Source: JARYGU01 sp033795365
Lineage (GTDB): Bacteria; Pseudomonadota; Alphaproteobacteria; Rhizobiales; Rhizobiaceae
DNA length: 64,000 nucleotides
Assembly (NCBI GenBank): GCA_033795365.1
Contig: JARYGU010000016.1
Span: 62,001 to 126,000 of the forward strand
Direction of reading: 5' to 3'
The first letter of the stretch is position 1. Each line of letters opens with the position of its first letter. The notes below the pieces were generated by a model, which was given only the letters and a program-made list of their open reading frames with translations, had not been told where the DNA came from and did not search any database. Positions 35,360-43,777 of the stretch are shown in pieces. The translations under genes were made by a program, and so were the position numbers.

Positions 35360-36739
35360 ATGACCGCCGCTGGCCTTCACCTAGACATTGCGGAAAGACC
35401 GGAAACCGGCGCCGCTATAACTCTTTGGGGAATCTCCATGACTTTTTCTAGGAGGGCGGCATTGCCGCTCGGCCACCGTTTCTACACGTCTGCCCGTTCT
35501 ATTTCCGAATGGGGAACAGGCGGCCCACATGCCAGCGGCGGCGAGAGCTACGACTCCCGCGGCTGGGTGGTGCCGCCGAAACCGGAGCACATCGCATGGT
35601 CGGATTACGCGCCCGGGCGAATTCGGCCTTTCCGGTCGCCACCGCACGTTCTTGCAGCGGAATGGATTGGTTCGCGCGTGCCGTTGCCGCGGACTCCCCG
35701 CAGCATCATCAACCAGCCGAACGACGGCCCGACCGCAGAATGGCGCGCCGAGCGCGATGCTGCTGGCTTCGCAATCGACCACGGCACTGAAGGAAACCGC
35801 ATCGAACGTGCGCTGGTGAAGGAAATGTCGCCTCTGGTCGCCACGTTGCGGCAGGTCGCGGAACTGATGCGCCCCCCGGTCGTCGACGCGAATGATGACG
35901 CCCCATCGGCGAAAGACGCCAACCCCGGCAAGGAGGGCGAGCGCGTCCACAACCAAGGAGGCATCACCCCATCCATACCGATGCTGCTCCGAGCTGTCGC
36001 AGACGGTATGCGGCCGCGCGTTATCCGCCATCCAGACGGCACGATGACCCGCATCGCGACCGGACATAAGGCCGAAGGCGGGTGGCACCTTGTAGGCTGG
36101 AAAAAGGGTCAGAAGCTCCACGGCATCATCATACACGATGGAGAGATGGTTGCTTATGGTGACGACCGAGGCCGCAGTTGCCGGCCAAAATACGTCGCCG
36201 ACCCGCGCGGCCTTGTGTTCGACAAGGAATCGGAAACCGCGAAGCATATCGCGCGTCGGCCAGACGAAAACCGGACCTACATCCGCCTCGCCGGCCGCGA
36301 GCGATATGTCTCAGCGCAATCGCCAGACGCCCCCAGATCCATCGCGCCGCCGCCGCGCACAGCAAGGGCAGTCGCGAATGACAACAACCTTGCCGCCGCT
36401 ATTGCCAATACGCCAGTCATGCCGGCAGTGACGAAGCTGCCCGACGGTGTCGCTTACGAATACGGCCGGCTCGCGGGAATCGCCGACATGACTGGCGCCG
36501 GCGAAGGCGGGACGTCTGCACCGATGCACGACGCGCTGGCAGAGATGGACAGGGCCGACAAGCTTGCGGCTGCTGGATTCGATGCAGATGACCTGGAAAT
36601 AATCGAGGACATCCTGTCGGACGCATCGTTCCGGACCATCGGCATCGCGCGAGGGTATGCAGAATCGTCCGCGCACCGAATGGGGCGAAAGGTAGTCGAG
36701 GACGCGCTGAAAAAGATTTCTGAAAAAATCGCCGCGTGA
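35360..36739 (+). CDS. Unknown element protein (459 aa)
   Basis: Not recognised. Regions seen: Arg/Pro-rich N-terminal third; a compact middle (RVIRHPDGTMTRIATGHKAEGGWHLVGWKKGQKLHGIIIHDGEMVAYGDD, about 235-285) of beta character; and a helical C-terminus ending in lysine-rich EDALKKISEKIAA. No TM segment. I start at ATG 35360, preceded by GGAGA; the longer frame to 35270 runs through the regulatory repeats and would encode them. It lies alone between two transcription signals, ahead of the capsid block where phages carry portal or protease genes, but I see no motif of either. Confidence 0.6.
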   Translation: MTAAGLHLDIAERPETGAAITLWGISMTFSRRAALPLGHRFYTSARSISEWGTGGPHASGGESYDSRGWVVPPKPEHIAWSDYAPGRIRPFRSPPHVLAAEWIGSRVPLPRTPRSIINQPNDGPTAEWRAERDAAGFAIDHGTEGNRIERALVKEMSPLVATLRQVAELMRPPVVDANDDAPSAKDANPGKEGERVHNQGGITPSIPMLLRAVADGMRPRVIRHPDGTMTRIATGHKAEGGWHLVGWKKGQKLHGIIIHDGEMVAYGDDRGRSCRPKYVADPRGLVFDKESETAKHIARRPDENRTYIRLAGRERYVSAQSPDAPRSIAPPPRTARAVANDNNLAAAIANTPVMPAVTKLPDGVAYEYGRLAGIADMTGAGEGGTSAPMHDALAEMDRADKLAAAGFDADDLEIIEDILSDASFRTIGIARGYAESSAHRMGRKVVEDALKKISEKIAA

Positions 36740-36903
36740 GTACCACTTCGAGCCGTTTTCAACCCCATTAAGTATAGGAGCTTCCCCGCTCTAACTTCGG
36801 CGGCTTCGGCCGCTCTTTCTATTCGCGCTCCGGTGCGTGGCTGCGACTGCGGATGTACCAGCGCAGCACCAATCCCCGCCGCCTTTCGACCGGCAGGTGA
36901 TCG

Positions 36904-36946
36904 AGCCGACGCACCCCGCGTAAGCGGGTGTGCGGGACGGCTTTTT
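36904..36946 (+). terminator. Rho-independent terminator after the 459-aa gene
   Basis: A long stem AGCCG...CGGCT enclosing CGCACcCCGC/GCGGGtGTGCG with a GTAA loop, followed by TTTTTCTT. It lies in the 249-bp gap before the next gene, so the structural block needs its own promoter. Confidence 0.75.
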
Positions 36947-36988
36947 CTTAGTCCCTTAATTTTCAATTCCAGAACAATGGAGACGCCC

Positions 36989-37483
36989 ATGCACCTCTCG
37001 CAGGTGGTGCAAATCCTTGCGCGCCGCCTTGGCATCCGACCTAGCCGCGTCTCGGCCATCGGTAGCAGGCTGCAGCACGTCGGCCGCATTCCCATCGCCG
37101 ATGGCAGCCGGCGATATCCTCCGGAGATCGATGACGAGCATGCAGCGATCCTCCTTATCGCTGTCCTTGCAGACCGCGGTCTGGGCATGGTTCCGGCCAC
37201 TACAGAAGCCTATGTCGCAATGACCTCCCCAGAAGGTCACAGGCTTCTAGAAACCGTCCTGGCCATTGTGCGAGGCCGGGCTTTACCCGGCGATTTCATC
37301 TTCCGCGAGGGTGGCGTTACCGGAGTTGTTGACAGGCAGCATGCCGTGTTTGGCAACCCGGCGGAGAACGGCACGGCCCGCTTTGCGACAGGCCCGACCA
37401 TGGCGGCCATTGCAGCTGAGCTGCAAGGCATCTCGCCATCTCAAGCGGATGCAATTGCAGCAATCACAAGGATACCCAGGTGA
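36989..37483 (+). CDS. Unknown protein, first gene of structural block (164 aa)
   Basis: Unrecognised. The N-terminal 60 residues (HLSQVVQILARRLGIRPSRVSAIGSRLQHVGRIPIADGSRRYPPEIDDEHAAILLIAVLAD) look like a helix-turn-helix with a basic wing, so a DNA-binding role such as terminase-related recognition or regulation is possible. ATG 36989 was chosen over 36977 because GGAGA sits 5 nt before it. GTGA overlap with the next gene. Confidence 0.65.
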   Translation: MHLSQVVQILARRLGIRPSRVSAIGSRLQHVGRIPIADGSRRYPPEIDDEHAAILLIAVLADRGLGMVPATTEAYVAMTSPEGHRLLETVLAIVRGRALPGDFIFREGGVTGVVDRQHAVFGNPAENGTARFATGPTMAAIAAELQGISPSQADAIAAITRIPR

Positions 37484-37791
37484 CAAACACCCACGACCTA
37501 ATCGACAAACTCGCGGCTGCCGCCGTCGAGCACCAGCCAGTTGCCGCCAACGCAGATGAGCTTGCGGCCGTTGTGAAGCACGGAACAGAGGCCCGCCTCT
37601 ATGTGTGGAACAGGCATTATGCCACCCGCGCAGAGCGAGTCCGTCTAGACCAGAACCTCGCTCAATCCAGCCCCGAATTCCAGGTCGCCGTAAAGGCGAC
37701 GGAACGTGTCCTCGCCGATGAACTGGCAGCGGACAACGAACGGCGTGCCCGCGTGCATGCTGAAAACCCTGACTATTTCAAGGAATACTAA
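37480..37791 (+). CDS. Unknown helical protein (103 aa)
   Basis: GTG start at 37480 overlapping the preceding TGA. Almost entirely helical and charged (THDLIDKLAAAAVEHQ..., ATERVLADELAADNERRARVHAENP); no family recognised. Located directly before the capsid gene, where phages place scaffolding or head-decoration proteins; a scaffold role is conceivable but not shown. Confidence 0.6.
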   Translation: MTNTHDLIDKLAAAAVEHQPVAANADELAAVVKHGTEARLYVWNRHYATRAERVRLDQNLAQSSPEFQVAVKATERVLADELAADNERRARVHAENPDYFKEY

Positions 37792-37792
37792 T

Positions 37793-38911
37793 TTGACCAA
37801 TCTTGCATCGATGATCACCGACCTGGGCAACAGCTTCAAGGCGGAAACGGGCGACCTCTCCACCCGCCTCACCGAACTCGAAAAGCGCGCAGCGCGAGAG
37901 CCTGACAGCTACCGGGCGGCAAACGATAACCTCCCGTCGCTTGGCGAGTTGGTCGCGAACCACGACGCGGTACGCGACCTAAATTCAAACTTCCGTGGCA
38001 AGGCCACGGTCAAGCTTGTTGGCGACGAATTCGCCGCAATCACTTCTGGCACATCGACCGTCGGCGCGACCACGTCACCCGGCACGTCTCTCGTTCCGGC
38101 CCATCGCGTCGACGGCATCGTTTCGCCAGCCGAGCGGCGGCTGCGCATCCGCGATGTCTTGAATGTCGCGCAGACAACCTCGAATTCGGTCGAATGGCCG
38201 CGCGAGACCGGCTTCACGAATAACGCGGCTCCGGTCGCCGAGACGAATGCTAAGCCATACTCTGACCTTACCTTCAACCTGCAGACCACTTCTGTGCGGA
38301 CTGTCGCACATCTTTTCAAAGCATCCCGTCAGATTCTTGACGATGCTCCTGGCCTCGTCGCGTACATCAACCGGCGCGGCATACACGGGCTCAAGCTTGT
38401 CGAAGAGAACCAGCTCCTGAATGGTGATGGTACTGGCCAGAATCTGAACGGTATCATGTCGCAGGCTACTGCATTTGCCCCGACTTGGTCGGCGGCCAGC
38501 GACACCGCTATCGATCGACTGAACCAGGCGCTCAGCCAAGTCGAAGACTCCAACTACGAAGCGAACGCCATTCTGCTCAACCCACGCGACTGGCGTCAAA
38601 TGATCGCCATTAAGGACGGCGAAGGGCGTTATATCGCTGGTCAGAGCCCGTTCGGAATTCAGGCACCGCGTGTCTGGGGCGTTCCGATTGTCGCGACGGC
38701 GGCTGTTGCTCCTGGCGAGTTCCTCACCGGCGCGTTCGATCTTGGCGCAACGCTTTATGATCGCATGGGCGTTGAAGTGCTGCTGTCGACCGAAAACGAC
38801 GACGACTTTGAGAAGAACCTCGTGACAATCAGGATCGAGGAGAGGTTGGCCTTGGCCGTGTTCCGGCCCGACGCCTTCGTGGCTGGCGATCTGGTGCCTT
38901 CCGGCAGCTAA
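37793..38911 (+). CDS. HK97-fold phage major capsid protein (372 aa)
   Basis: An N-terminal charged coiled coil (MITDLGNSFKAETGDLSTRLTELEKRAARE) resembles the delta/scaffold domain, followed by the capsid core: IRDVLNVAQTTSNSVEWPRETGFTNNAAPVAE, ASRQILDDAPGLVAYINRRGIHGLKLVEENQLLNGDGTGQNLNGI, and the ending IEERLALAVFRPDAFVAGDL. This is the classic HK97 MCP pattern. No protease gene is visible next to it. TTG 37793 with AAGGA upstream is preferred; the ATG at 37811 is an alternative. Length is normal. Confidence 0.93.
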   Translation: MTNLASMITDLGNSFKAETGDLSTRLTELEKRAAREPDSYRAANDNLPSLGELVANHDAVRDLNSNFRGKATVKLVGDEFAAITSGTSTVGATTSPGTSLVPAHRVDGIVSPAERRLRIRDVLNVAQTTSNSVEWPRETGFTNNAAPVAETNAKPYSDLTFNLQTTSVRTVAHLFKASRQILDDAPGLVAYINRRGIHGLKLVEENQLLNGDGTGQNLNGIMSQATAFAPTWSAASDTAIDRLNQALSQVEDSNYEANAILLNPRDWRQMIAIKDGEGRYIAGQSPFGIQAPRVWGVPIVATAAVAPGEFLTGAFDLGATLYDRMGVEVLLSTENDDDFEKNLVTIRIEERLALAVFRPDAFVAGDLVPSGS

Positions 38912-38934
38912 GCGCAGTTGGTCGCAATACGCCT

Positions 38935-38955
38935 GTCCGCCGCCAGCCGGCGGAC
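38935..38955. other. Hairpin between capsid and small-terminase genes
   Basis: GTCCGCCG/CGGCGGAC, perfect 8-bp stem with a 5-nt loop, no U-tract. The 162-bp gap (38912-39073) also holds a GC-rich stretch before the small-terminase gene and could contain a packaging (cos/pac) site; that is speculation. Confidence 0.45.
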
Positions 38956-39073
38956 GGGTGGCCGCTATAGGGGGGATGGTCAAAAAGTCGACGAACCCTC
39001 GACCTGCGGACCGGCGGGGGGCAAGAACGCGCGCATGCGCTGCCCCGGTTCAAAACTTTTTCTGGAGGCTGAA

Positions 39074-39430
39074 ATGTTTGAAATCCAAGGTGTTGCGGCA
39101 CCTAAGCCGCCTCCGCATCTTCGAAAAACCACTGCGAAATGGTGGAAAAGCGTACTCGTCGAGTACGACCTTGAGCCGCATCACGTCCGCTTATTGACCC
39201 TCGCGGCCGAAGCGTGGGATCGCGGTCAAGCCGCACGCGAGGTCATCGATGCCGAGGGCATGACATTTGACGACAGGTTCGGTCAGCCGAAAGCCCGGCC
39301 GGAAATCGCCATTGAGCGCGACAGCCGTATCGGCTTCGCCAGGTTGATCCGAGAGCTTGGGCTCGACATCGAAGCTCCTGCCGAGACGCCACGTATGGCG
39401 CGGACGCGAGATTACGGGGCGCGCGCCTGA
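39074..39430 (+). CDS. P27-family phage terminase small subunit (118 aa)
   Basis: The DNA-recognition subunit of a packaging terminase. PKPPPHLRKTTAKWWKSVLVEYDLEPHHVRLLTLAAEAWDRGQAAREVIDAEGMTFDDRFGQPKARPEIAIERDSRIGFARLIRELGLD is the P27 small-terminase signature almost end to end. ATG 39074 follows TGGAGG. No large terminase gene is found in the element, so if active this protein would have to work with another phage's large subunit, as in phage satellites. It lies downstream of the capsid gene rather than upstream. Confidence 0.9.
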   Translation: MFEIQGVAAPKPPPHLRKTTAKWWKSVLVEYDLEPHHVRLLTLAAEAWDRGQAAREVIDAEGMTFDDRFGQPKARPEIAIERDSRIGFARLIRELGLDIEAPAETPRMARTRDYGARA

Positions 39431-39735
39431 TGCCCGTCCGAAGGAAAACTAACCGCCGCCGTTCCTCCGCCCCGCCCGAGGCGTGGGAGACAGCCCTGGA
39501 AACGGGATTTGACCTCTTCGACGACCTGCCTGATTACGGCATTCAAACCGACCAATACGGCCGTCCTGACCGCGAGGCGGCCGAAGCTGCCTGGCGGGCT
39601 CTGGGACACGCCTTGCTTGAGCGGTGGACAGTGACCCGCCGCCATATCGAAACGCCCGCTTGGGCGCTCACCGAGTTCGGCGAGCCGCAGCGGAGCTCGA
39701 ACCCAATCCACATCGTTTCTCAGGAACAACAATGA
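39430..39735 (+). CDS. Unknown structural-block protein (101 aa)
   Basis: TGATG overlap with the small terminase. Basic N-terminus (MPVRRKTNRRRSSAPPE), acidic middle (ETALETGFDLFDDLPDYG), then REAAEAAWRALGHALLERWTVTRR. Not recognised. Overlaps the next gene by 4 bp (ATGA), so part of a tightly coupled run of seven genes. Confidence 0.65.
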   Translation: MPVRRKTNRRRSSAPPEAWETALETGFDLFDDLPDYGIQTDQYGRPDREAAEAAWRALGHALLERWTVTRRHIETPAWALTEFGEPQRSSNPIHIVSQEQQ

Positions 39736-40109
39736 TATCGACCATCGCCGCCCGCGTCTGCGGGACCGACTACGCGTGCGCAATTCCGCGCGACCGCCTG
39801 CACCTATTCGAGGGGCTTCATGGCAGCGCCGTGGCGCTGCTCACCCGCATTAGGGCAGGAAACTGGACCGCTGACGAACTTCGCGCGGTGATCGACTTTT
39901 CGATCTCTCCGCCGCCGGCCTCCTCATCATTCGAAGGCGCGTTCCTCCGTAACCGGAGCGACAAGCCATCTGTCGCCGGCGACGCCTTCGTGCAGAATGG
40001 GCCGGCTGTCTACGCTCCGCTGGCTGCCCTGATCCTCTTCGCCGCCCTTTACGGCGTTCCGGAAGAGGCGTCTACCTTCACGGATGAGGCCGATGGCGAA
40101 GACGCTTGA
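39732..40109 (+). CDS. Unknown, possibly tail-assembly-chaperone-like protein (125 aa)
   Basis: ATGA overlap with the upstream gene. YACAIPRDRLHLFEGLHGSAVALLTRIRAGNWTADELRAVIDFSI resembles the start of gene-transfer-agent gp10/tail-chaperone proteins (substrate-like strand, then helix with a leucine pattern), but the match is weak. Overlaps the gp10-like gene by 17 bp in another frame. Confidence 0.6.
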   Translation: MISTIAARVCGTDYACAIPRDRLHLFEGLHGSAVALLTRIRAGNWTADELRAVIDFSISPPPASSSFEGAFLRNRSDKPSVAGDAFVQNGPAVYAPLAALILFAALYGVPEEASTFTDEADGEDA

Positions 40110-40560
40110 AGGTTGGCAACGGCTGCAGCGACGTCTGCAGGCCATTCCGGAAAGAGTACGCCAGGAGACCCAGGCGGCGCTGTTCTCCGCCGCAGAGGAC
40201 GTCGCCGAGGTAATGAAGGGCCTCGCTCCGGTCGACGACGGCGACCTGAAGGACAGTATCGCCGTCACGCCCGGCGGGCAGAAAACGCCGCCGCACAGCC
40301 AGCCCGGCGGCGCGACAACCGTGCCGGAAAATGCCGTCATGATCACGGCCGGCGATTCAAAGGCCCGTCACGCCCACCTCGTTGAGTTCGGCACGGCCGC
40401 TCACACTGCTGGCGGCATGTTCGCGGGCGCTGCGATCCCGGCCATTCCGGCGCAGCCGTTCTTTTTTCCGGGCTACCGCATGAGCCGGAAGAGGGCAGCC
40501 CGCAAAATCAAAGCCGCGATGTCGCGCGCAATCAGAAAGACGAAAAAAGATGGCAACTGA
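40093..40560 (+). CDS. HK97-gp10-like head-tail/tail completion protein (155 aa)
   Basis: The pattern LKDSIAVTPGG... RHAHLVEFGTAAHTAGG... IPAQPFFFPGYR is characteristic of the HK97 gp10 family, thought to act at the head-tail junction or tail terminator. Strongly basic C-terminal tail. ATG 40093 is preferred to the ATG at 40084 because GGATGAGG is better placed. Overlaps the tape-measure gene by 11 bp. Confidence 0.85.
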   Translation: MAKTLEGWQRLQRRLQAIPERVRQETQAALFSAAEDVAEVMKGLAPVDDGDLKDSIAVTPGGQKTPPHSQPGGATTVPENAVMITAGDSKARHAHLVEFGTAAHTAGGMFAGAAIPAIPAQPFFFPGYRMSRKRAARKIKAAMSRAIRKTKKDGN

Positions 40561-42190
40561 CTACGAACGGCTCGCGGTCCTCCTCGAGGCCCGCGTCGCT
40601 GACTTCGAAAAGAAAATAGCCGGCGCGACCCGCAACGCCGACCGCAATTTTCGGCGCATAGAGGCTTCGGCGCTGACGATGTCCAAGCGGATCGACGCTG
40701 CCGCCACGGGCATGGCCACTCGCCTGGCGGGCGCCTTTGCTGCCGGTCTTTCGCTGAAGGCTGCCAAAGACCTGACAGACGCGGCGACGCGGATCCAGAA
40801 CGCACTTAAAGTCGCCGGCCTGGAAGGCGAGAACCTGAAGCAGGTCTACGACGCACTTTACACATCTGCCCAGCGCAATGCCGCCCCGATCGAGAGCCTG
40901 ACCACGCTTTATTCCCGCCTGGCGCTTACGCAAAACGAGTTAGGGGTCTCGCAGCAGGAGTTGGTCAACTTCACCGACAAGGTGGCGCTGGCTCTGCGCG
41001 TTGGCGGCACGTCCGCGGAGCAGGCGTCCGGCGCACTCCTGCAGCTTTCCCAGGCCTTGGGCGGCGGCGTTGTGCGTGCCGAGGAGTTCAACAGCATCCT
41101 CGAGGGCGCGCCGACCATCGCGCAGACCGTCGCGGCTGGTTTGCGGGAAGCAAACGGTTCAGTCGCCGAGCTGCGCAAGCTGATGATCGACGGTAAGATC
41201 AGTAGCGAAGCCTTCTTCCGGGCTTTCGAGGCCGGCGCTGTCACGCTCGAGGATAAGGTGGCCGGCGGCACGCTGACGACCTCGCAGCGCTTCGTCCAGT
41301 TGCAAAATGTCTTGATTGATGCAGCTGGGAAGATCGACGCCGCAACTGGCGCAAGCCAAGCCTTTGGCAAGGCGCTCGATGATCTGGCGAAGACTATAGA
41401 ACAGTTCGGCGCGGTCATCGTTCGCGCCTCCGAGTCCGATTTCGGCAAGTTCGTCGGCTGGCTCTCCAAGGGCGTCGACAAGGCCGCCGAATTTCGTCGG
41501 ATCATGGGCGGCATACCCGGCATCCTCGACAAGTTCGGGAAAATCAACGCCGACATTCTGAACGGTCGAACGCCCGGCGCATCCCTCGCTGAGGATCGGA
41601 TACAGAGCCGCATCGACGGTGCTTTCGAAGGCACCGGTGCCGCGCCGAAGACTGGGCGGTTACCAGCGGCGCCAACCGTGCCCAACCGGGTCTCCATCGA
41701 CGACTATGCGGTGCCGGAGAGCGGCAAGGAGCAGAAGGAGAAAAAGACCCGTCAGGAGCGCATCGACGACTACGCGCGCGAAATCCAGCAGGTCCGGGAA
41801 CGGACTTCTGCGTTGCAGGCAGCCTACGCCGCCCAGGCGGCGTTGAATCCGCTTGTTGAGGATTATGGGTATTCCGTCGACAAAGCAGCCGTAGCGCATG
41901 ACCTGCTTGCCGCAGCAATGAAGGCCGGCAAAGCCGACACGCCCGCCCTTCGCGCAGAGATCGACGCGGCAGCCGAGTCCTACGCGCGCGCCACGTCCGC
42001 GGCCGAGAAGCTGGCCGAGACACAGGCCAAGGCGAAAGAAGAAGCCAGGGCCATAGGCGACGAGGTGAAGGGGCTGTTCATGGCGCCGCTCGAGGCCGCG
42101 GTTCGCGGCGAGAACATCGGCCGGGCATTCGGCGACGCCTTTCTCGACGCCTTGATCGAGGGAAGATTTGAGATGGAGGTCCACATATGA
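40550..42190 (+). CDS. Short phage tape-measure protein (546 aa)
   Basis: The N-terminal domain (about residues 70-230: ALKVAGLEGENLKQVYDALYTSAQRNAAPIESLTTLYSRLALTQNELGVSQQELVNFTDKVALALRVGGTSAEQASGALLQLSQALGGGVVRAEEFNSILEGAPTIAQTVA, split here only for description) is the tape-measure N-terminal domain. The rest is coiled coil, ending with an Ala/Lys/Glu-rich helix. At 546 residues it is short; tape length sets tail length, so a short-tailed particle or a truncated gene is implied. The frame is open and ends with an ATGA overlap. Confidence 0.85.
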   Translation: MATDYERLAVLLEARVADFEKKIAGATRNADRNFRRIEASALTMSKRIDAAATGMATRLAGAFAAGLSLKAAKDLTDAATRIQNALKVAGLEGENLKQVYDALYTSAQRNAAPIESLTTLYSRLALTQNELGVSQQELVNFTDKVALALRVGGTSAEQASGALLQLSQALGGGVVRAEEFNSILEGAPTIAQTVAAGLREANGSVAELRKLMIDGKISSEAFFRAFEAGAVTLEDKVAGGTLTTSQRFVQLQNVLIDAAGKIDAATGASQAFGKALDDLAKTIEQFGAVIVRASESDFGKFVGWLSKGVDKAAEFRRIMGGIPGILDKFGKINADILNGRTPGASLAEDRIQSRIDGAFEGTGAAPKTGRLPAAPTVPNRVSIDDYAVPESGKEQKEKKTRQERIDDYAREIQQVRERTSALQAAYAAQAALNPLVEDYGYSVDKAAVAHDLLAAAMKAGKADTPALRAEIDAAAESYARATSAAEKLAETQAKAKEEARAIGDEVKGLFMAPLEAAVRGENIGRAFGDAFLDALIEGRFEMEVHI

Positions 42191-42870
42191 GCGCATTCCT
42201 TTCTTTCGTGGCCGCCGATGCGGCCTACGTCCTCACTGACGGCGCCTCCTATGACGCGACCGGCGTCGTCCGCGAGATCGGCCGCAAGGTCCGCCTGGCG
42301 AGGAAGGCACCGGTTGCCATCGCTAGCCGAGGCGACAAGCGCGTGGGCGATCTGTGGGCCGAACATCTCTGCGCCTTCGCCGACGTGCGAGGCGTAGATG
42401 CGCTTGTGGCAGCCCTGCCTGCCATCCTCGGTGGCATCGCGCGCGACGCGGAGATGCGCGCCGCCATGAGCGGCCAGCAGGCCACCGAAGTCCTCATGGC
42501 CGGCGTCGCCAAGGATGGCCCTTTCCATCGTGTTTTCCGGACGGTTGGAGACAGCGCCTATGTCGCGGAGACGCCTGATCCGCTGTTCTACGCCGGACAG
42601 CTTGAAACCGATCCCACCAATTTCGTGCCCAGGCCCCAGCCCGGCGAGAGTGCCGAGGCGTGGATCCTTCGCGGTGGAGTCGCCATCCTTGAAGCTTGCC
42701 GCAGCCAGAGTGGCCTATTGCCGAGTGGCGAGGTTGGCTTCTTCGCCATCGGTGGCCAGATCGACCTCACGACGATAACGACGGACTTCTCGCGGATCGA
42801 GACGCTGAAGGTCTGGCCGGAAGACGTGGTTGGTCAGAAGATCGTGCCGACGCGGAGGGCCGCAGCGTGA
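42187..42870 (+). CDS. Ntn-hydrolase-like protein, copy 1 (227 aa)
   Basis: Begins SAFLSFVAADAAYVLTDGASYDATGVVREIGRKVRLARKAPVAIASRGDKRVGDL, a strand-turn-strand arrangement of proteasome-type Ntn-hydrolase folds; the C-terminal FFAIGGQIDLTTITTDFSRIETLKVWPEDVVG fits the final strands. No certain N-terminal nucleophile is exposed without processing. Position after the tape measure suggests a tail-tip component. Its layout resembles the second protein two genes on, suggesting distant paralogy. Confidence 0.6.
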   Translation: MSAFLSFVAADAAYVLTDGASYDATGVVREIGRKVRLARKAPVAIASRGDKRVGDLWAEHLCAFADVRGVDALVAALPAILGGIARDAEMRAAMSGQQATEVLMAGVAKDGPFHRVFRTVGDSAYVAETPDPLFYAGQLETDPTNFVPRPQPGESAEAWILRGGVAILEACRSQSGLLPSGEVGFFAIGGQIDLTTITTDFSRIETLKVWPEDVVGQKIVPTRRAAA

Positions 42871-43073
42871 GAACTCGCTATATCCCGGATCCGATGGCTC
42901 CAAACGGCTACATGGCCGCACCCATTGTCGCGGATCCAATCTTCACGCCGATTTTTACGGCGATTGGTTTTTCGACGGTAGGCATTGCCGGGACCACCAT
43001 CAGTGCAGTTACGATTGCTTCGGCTTTGGCGGCCGGCGGAGATTACTGGGAGCCCCAACAATGTCAGCAGTAA
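42867..43073 (+). CDS. Tiny hydrophobic tail-associated protein (68 aa)
   Basis: GTG start overlapping the upstream stop (GTGA). Pro-rich N-terminus (YIPDPMAPNGYMAAP) and a glycine/alanine-rich hydrophobic stretch (PIFTAIGFSTVGIAGTTISAVTIASALAAGG). Such stretches occur in the N-terminal part of host-specificity (J-like) proteins of rhizobial phages, so it may be a remnant or a stand-alone tail-tip peptide. Overlaps the next gene by 13 bp. Confidence 0.6.
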   Translation: MRTRYIPDPMAPNGYMAAPIVADPIFTPIFTAIGFSTVGIAGTTISAVTIASALAAGGDYWEPQQCQQ

Positions 43074-43744
43074 ACATTCTTCTGCATCGGGATCGGGCAG
43101 TTCTTTGCACCGACACGAAAGCCACCAACTCTGACGGCGTTCAGCACCATGTGCTGAAATACGCTATATTGCCGTGGATGAGGATGGCTGTCGCGGTGCG
43201 TGGTTATGTCGGCGCCCTTCGTGTCTTCGAACGCGCAATCGCGGGCAGCGCGACCACCTATGAAGGTGCAGTGCAGTTCCTTGTCGAGCATTTCGCGGAT
43301 GTTCTGGCTACCGACTATGTTGATGCGACCGAAGCATTCGCCATGAGGCAGGATGTCGACGTCTATCTTGTCGGATACGGGATGAACGGCCCTGCTGCAC
43401 ATTGGGTCTCAAACTACCGGACCAATGGCCAGGTGCAGAAGATCGACGGCGTGCACATCTCGCCGATGCCTGATCTTGAAGCGCAGCGACGATATGCAAG
43501 CGACCCGAAGGGCGGCATTCCCCGTCTCATGGCTGACCAGGCAGCACAGAACCCCGGCGTCGGCGGATGGATGATGGTGACCGAGATTCACGAAGACCAC
43601 ATTGCCACCTATCCGCACGGCGGTCTCTGTGCCCTGTCGTCGGTAGCTTCGCGTATTCAGCCGAAAGATGAGAAGGAAGCGCTTGCCGCGATCGATGCGG
43701 CGAATGACGCGAGGGCTGAGAGGAAGGCGGCGCTGGCAGGTTAG
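43061..43744 (+). CDS. Ntn-hydrolase-like protein, copy 2 (227 aa)
   Basis: Opens SAVNILLHRDRAVLCTDTKATNSDGVQHHVLKYAILPWMRMAVAVRGYVGALRVFERAI: the T-D-T turn and alternating strands resemble proteasome-beta-type folds. Same length as copy 1. A C-terminal helix (DEKEALAAIDAANDARAERKAALAG) extends from the domain. It closes the plus-strand structural block. Role unknown; hydrolase activity is not shown. Confidence 0.6.
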   Translation: MSAVNILLHRDRAVLCTDTKATNSDGVQHHVLKYAILPWMRMAVAVRGYVGALRVFERAIAGSATTYEGAVQFLVEHFADVLATDYVDATEAFAMRQDVDVYLVGYGMNGPAAHWVSNYRTNGQVQKIDGVHISPMPDLEAQRRYASDPKGGIPRLMADQAAQNPGVGGWMMVTEIHEDHIATYPHGGLCALSSVASRIQPKDEKEALAAIDAANDARAERKAALAG

Positions 43745-43777
43745 TGGCGTGGCTACGGTCGCGCCCCATGCTTCTTG

